Below, piece by piece: positions 61,773 through 64,000 of a stretch of DNA of 64,000 bases. Where the stretch lies: assembly GCA_020466095.1 (NCBI GenBank), contig CM035807.1:60778731-60842730 (forward strand), written 5' to 3'. How positions within the stretch are numbered: position 1 is the first letter of the stretch; each line of letters starts with the position of its first letter. The translations under genes were made by a program, and so were the position numbers. Origin of the DNA: Chlorops oryzae. Its lineage: Eukaryota; Arthropoda; Insecta; Diptera; Chloropidae. The notes beneath the pieces were generated by a model. That model ran no database searches, had not been told where the DNA came from, and worked only from the letters and a program-made list of their open reading frames with translations.

Positions 61773-63542
61773 TCATCAAGTCATTACTTGTTGTGACCTC
61801 CGTGTGGTGAAACGACTTTTCGAGTTAAAGTGCTTGCTGCATGGCTGCGTTGAAATTTAGTTAATTCCGCCGTTGTTTGTAGACCCAGCAATGTCATCGG
61901 TTATGCTATAATAGCTGAAATTGGTGTGGTTGATTATACCATAGTTGTTGTACTGCCTTTTGAAGTGTCTGGTGTTGTATTGCGAGTTTCATTGGTCTCT
62001 CGCGCTGTTGTTGTGTTGTTGTTTGGTGTGGGATATGCCGCTTTCTGATCATCTACATCTTTTCGTTTCATGGTGTGTGATCTCCGTGTTGAATAAAAGC
62101 TTTAAACTGATATTTATTAACTCTACTATTTAAAAAGTTACTATTACAATCCAAAAATTTACTTATTCTAAGTTTAAAAATTTCTGTTATATATTCATTT
62201 GTATTCTCTCTGTATTACATTTTAAACATTTATTTCTGTCAGTTTTTAGGTTGAAGCAAAATTATATTTTCTTACGATTTTACTAACAAATATACTGTAA
62301 AGCTTCTCGAAATTCTGCATATATTTTTATTTTTTATATATTTTTTTTTTTTTTTTTATTTTTATTTTATTATTATTTTTTTTTATATATTAGGGGGCAA
62401 TTTATATATTTGTAAAATCTTATTCAAAACAATCGTAAGAATTTTTACGTCGAAATCGTTTTTTTGAATCGAGATATTATTTTAAAATTTTCAGTCAATT
62501 TGATGTTAAACGTCAAAAGTGTAAATGAGCCCTTAGTTTTCATATTTGTGAGCCATGTGTGATTTTATGTTCTGAGTTTGAATGAGTTTGGATGAAGCTT
62601 GCTATATGTATGTATGCATGATTGTATGAATGCGAATGAAGCTTGCTATATGCTTGCTTATTAACTTCACTTGATAATTCGACTTTGATCGTGCGACATA
62701 AGCTCTTAACATTTGATATACTTATGTCTTAAATTGTAAGCATGTGCATGCATGAACGACCATCCATGCAAATACTTTTCTCATTTTAGGTATAGACAAT
62801 ATGGAAATGCATTTTTTTTTTTCAATTTGTAATAATACTAGACCATAATAGACCCCTTCCCCCTCTTAAAAAGTTTAAGGTTTGAAAACTTATATAAAAA
62901 ATTGTGGATGGATCTTGATGATATGATGAATGTACATATGTATGTTTTTGAATGCACAGCGCTTTCAAGGTAGCTTAAACATATCTGTGTGCATTTCTTT
63001 TTGTTAAATTTTGATCGCGTTAAAAAAAAAACTTCAGATATATGTAGGTTCTTATGTCGTCATCTCTGAAGTATGTGCATGTATATATTTGCCATCCATG
63101 CAAATACTTTTGGATCTGTAAATATAAGTGTGCATATACTATTCGATTTACTTATTATTTTTTTTGTTTTTCATCAAGAAGTATGTGCACATTTGCTTGA
63201 AAAATTTAGGCATGATTAGTGACCCTTTTACCTTCGCAATACTATTCCCTTTTTTTTTTTTTTTAAAGTTGGAAGACCACTTCTTGCTTAGGTTTGCGAT
63301 TTTTGTTGAAAAGCTGCTCTTGAAAAAATAGTAAAAAAAAACGTGTAGGTTAATGTGCCCTGAGTGCGAACTGTTAAAATTTTATTTTATTTATTCAATA
63401 CTAATTTTTATTTAAAAAAAATGCATTAGCTTGTATGTTGCTTTAGAAAATCTTGTTTAATGTCTTAAAAACCAAAATTATTTGTATCTTTACTTGAAAC
63501 TAGCCATTGGTTTTTCGTTTATCATTTATTGAGTGAAGCATT

Positions 63543-64000
63543 TTAAGGTACACAGAAATTGTGCGCGAAAACTTTGTCTAGAAGAGAAGTAACGATTTTG
63601 CTAATGAGAGTTCTTATATTGTGCTGGATGTCATTCCATTCAAAAATGTTGCTGCTAAGAACATATCTATACCTGTCGTGTTTCCAATAATATGCTTTGT
63701 TCAGATCTCTATACTTTTGCTTATTCTTACGGACTCCGTGTCCGATTTCCACGTTTATCTTGTGCTCGAGTAGCCCGGTTTCGTTCGGGATTATTCTCGT
63801 CTCAGAGGGTGGAACTGTTACAGTCTTTTCTGTACGAATCCTATGCCCTCGTTCTAATAATTTCATCCGGTTTCCGTCAGTCCTATCGGTAAACCTTTTA
63901 CAAGTCTCATTTTTCAATAATATTCGTAAACATTTTTTATTCTTGGCGTCCGTTGCCATATCTTCAAACAAATATGTTTCTGCTCCTGAATCAACCAAAC
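63543..64000 (-). CDS. protease ORF of the right-edge element, 5' partial
   Basis: At least 151 residues, entering from the right edge. It starts in the aspartic protease (MVDSGAETYLFED, catalytic DSG), then TVTVPPSETRIIPNETG, comparable to TVSIPARASKEVNFF of element A, and ends ...LLDKVFAHNFCVP, comparable to NPLNKIFAYNFKVP. It is shorter than A's ORF2 between these landmarks, so about 200 residues are absent, including the second protease motif; this copy may be a deletion derivative. The stop at 63543 is followed by non-coding DNA, not pol. Confidence 0.65.
   Translation of the reverse strand, partial: LVDSGAETYLFEDMATDAKNKKCLRILLKNETCKRFTDRTDGNRMKLLERGHRIRTEKTVTVPPSETRIIPNETGLLEHKINVEIGHGVRKNKQKYRDLNKAYYWKHDRYRYVLSSNIFEWNDIQHNIRTLISKIVTSLLDKVFAHNFCVP

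Larger units (their letters stand above)
61732..64000 (-). mobile_element. interior of the right-edge gypsy-like element (related to A)
   Basis: Minus-strand element running out of the window. Next to the LTR come the purine tract and the hairpin at 61750-61772, then about 1.8 kb without genes (T-rich on the plus strand, with an internal purine run near 62860 on the minus strand), then the protease ORF at 63543. No reverse transcriptase or integrase lies between the protease ORF and the 3' LTR, just as in element A. Confidence 0.7.

Overview
The window reads as insect nuclear DNA, most likely from a higher fly. The evidence is Himar/irritans-type mariners, BEL/Pao elements, a gypsy-type errantivirus, PIF/Harbinger elements carrying MADF genes, and short spliceosomal introns. 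I found no confident single-copy host gene. Nearly everything recognisable is a transposable element, many of them inserted into one another. The species cannot be named from this sequence alone.

Layout, left to right. 1-1013: truncated mariner. About 1180-2566: 3' end and LTR of a gypsy-like element. 2567-8021: minus-strand BEL/Pao element (BEL-1) without its integrase end, interrupted by a non-LTR fragment and an internally deleted Himar-like mariner (H1). 9492-12015: decayed PIF/Harbinger whose MADF-BESS and transposase genes run antiparallel and interleave. 12371-27228: MADF-type pseudogene split in its first intron by errantivirus B (12647-26757). B lost gag and protease. Its 5' LTR received LTR element A (12713-18882), its RT received mariner H2, and its env received a PIF-like element. 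27352-38460: mariner H3, several MITEs, a hAT remnant, a PIF remnant and unassigned AT-rich DNA. 38954-46062: near-complete BEL/Pao element (BEL-2) with a PHD-finger Gag, interrupted by a 296-bp tandem repeat that contains hammerhead-ribozyme-like sequence. 47567-52052: complete PIF/Harbinger (transposase and MADF gene) with an intact Himar-like mariner (H4) between its genes. About 52200-60261: partial Maverick/Polinton with protein-primed DNA polymerase B, adenain-like protease, phospholipase A2-like protein, packaging ATPase and a BIR fragment. 60917-64000: minus-strand LTR element related to A.

The most interesting points are these. (i) Element A and the right-edge element share a Gag-protease layout with no reverse transcriptase and a common C-terminal tail, which suggests an old non-autonomous lineage; A has a well-placed -1 frameshift heptamer and five zinc knuckles. 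(ii) The 296-bp tandem repeat looks like a retrozyme or Penelope-type hammerhead unit. (iii) The Polinton combines a phospholipase A2-like protein with a BIR remnant and lies downstream of layered tandem duplications. (iv) A hairpin beside the 3' polypurine tract keeps its pairing through two compensatory base-pair changes between two related LTR elements.
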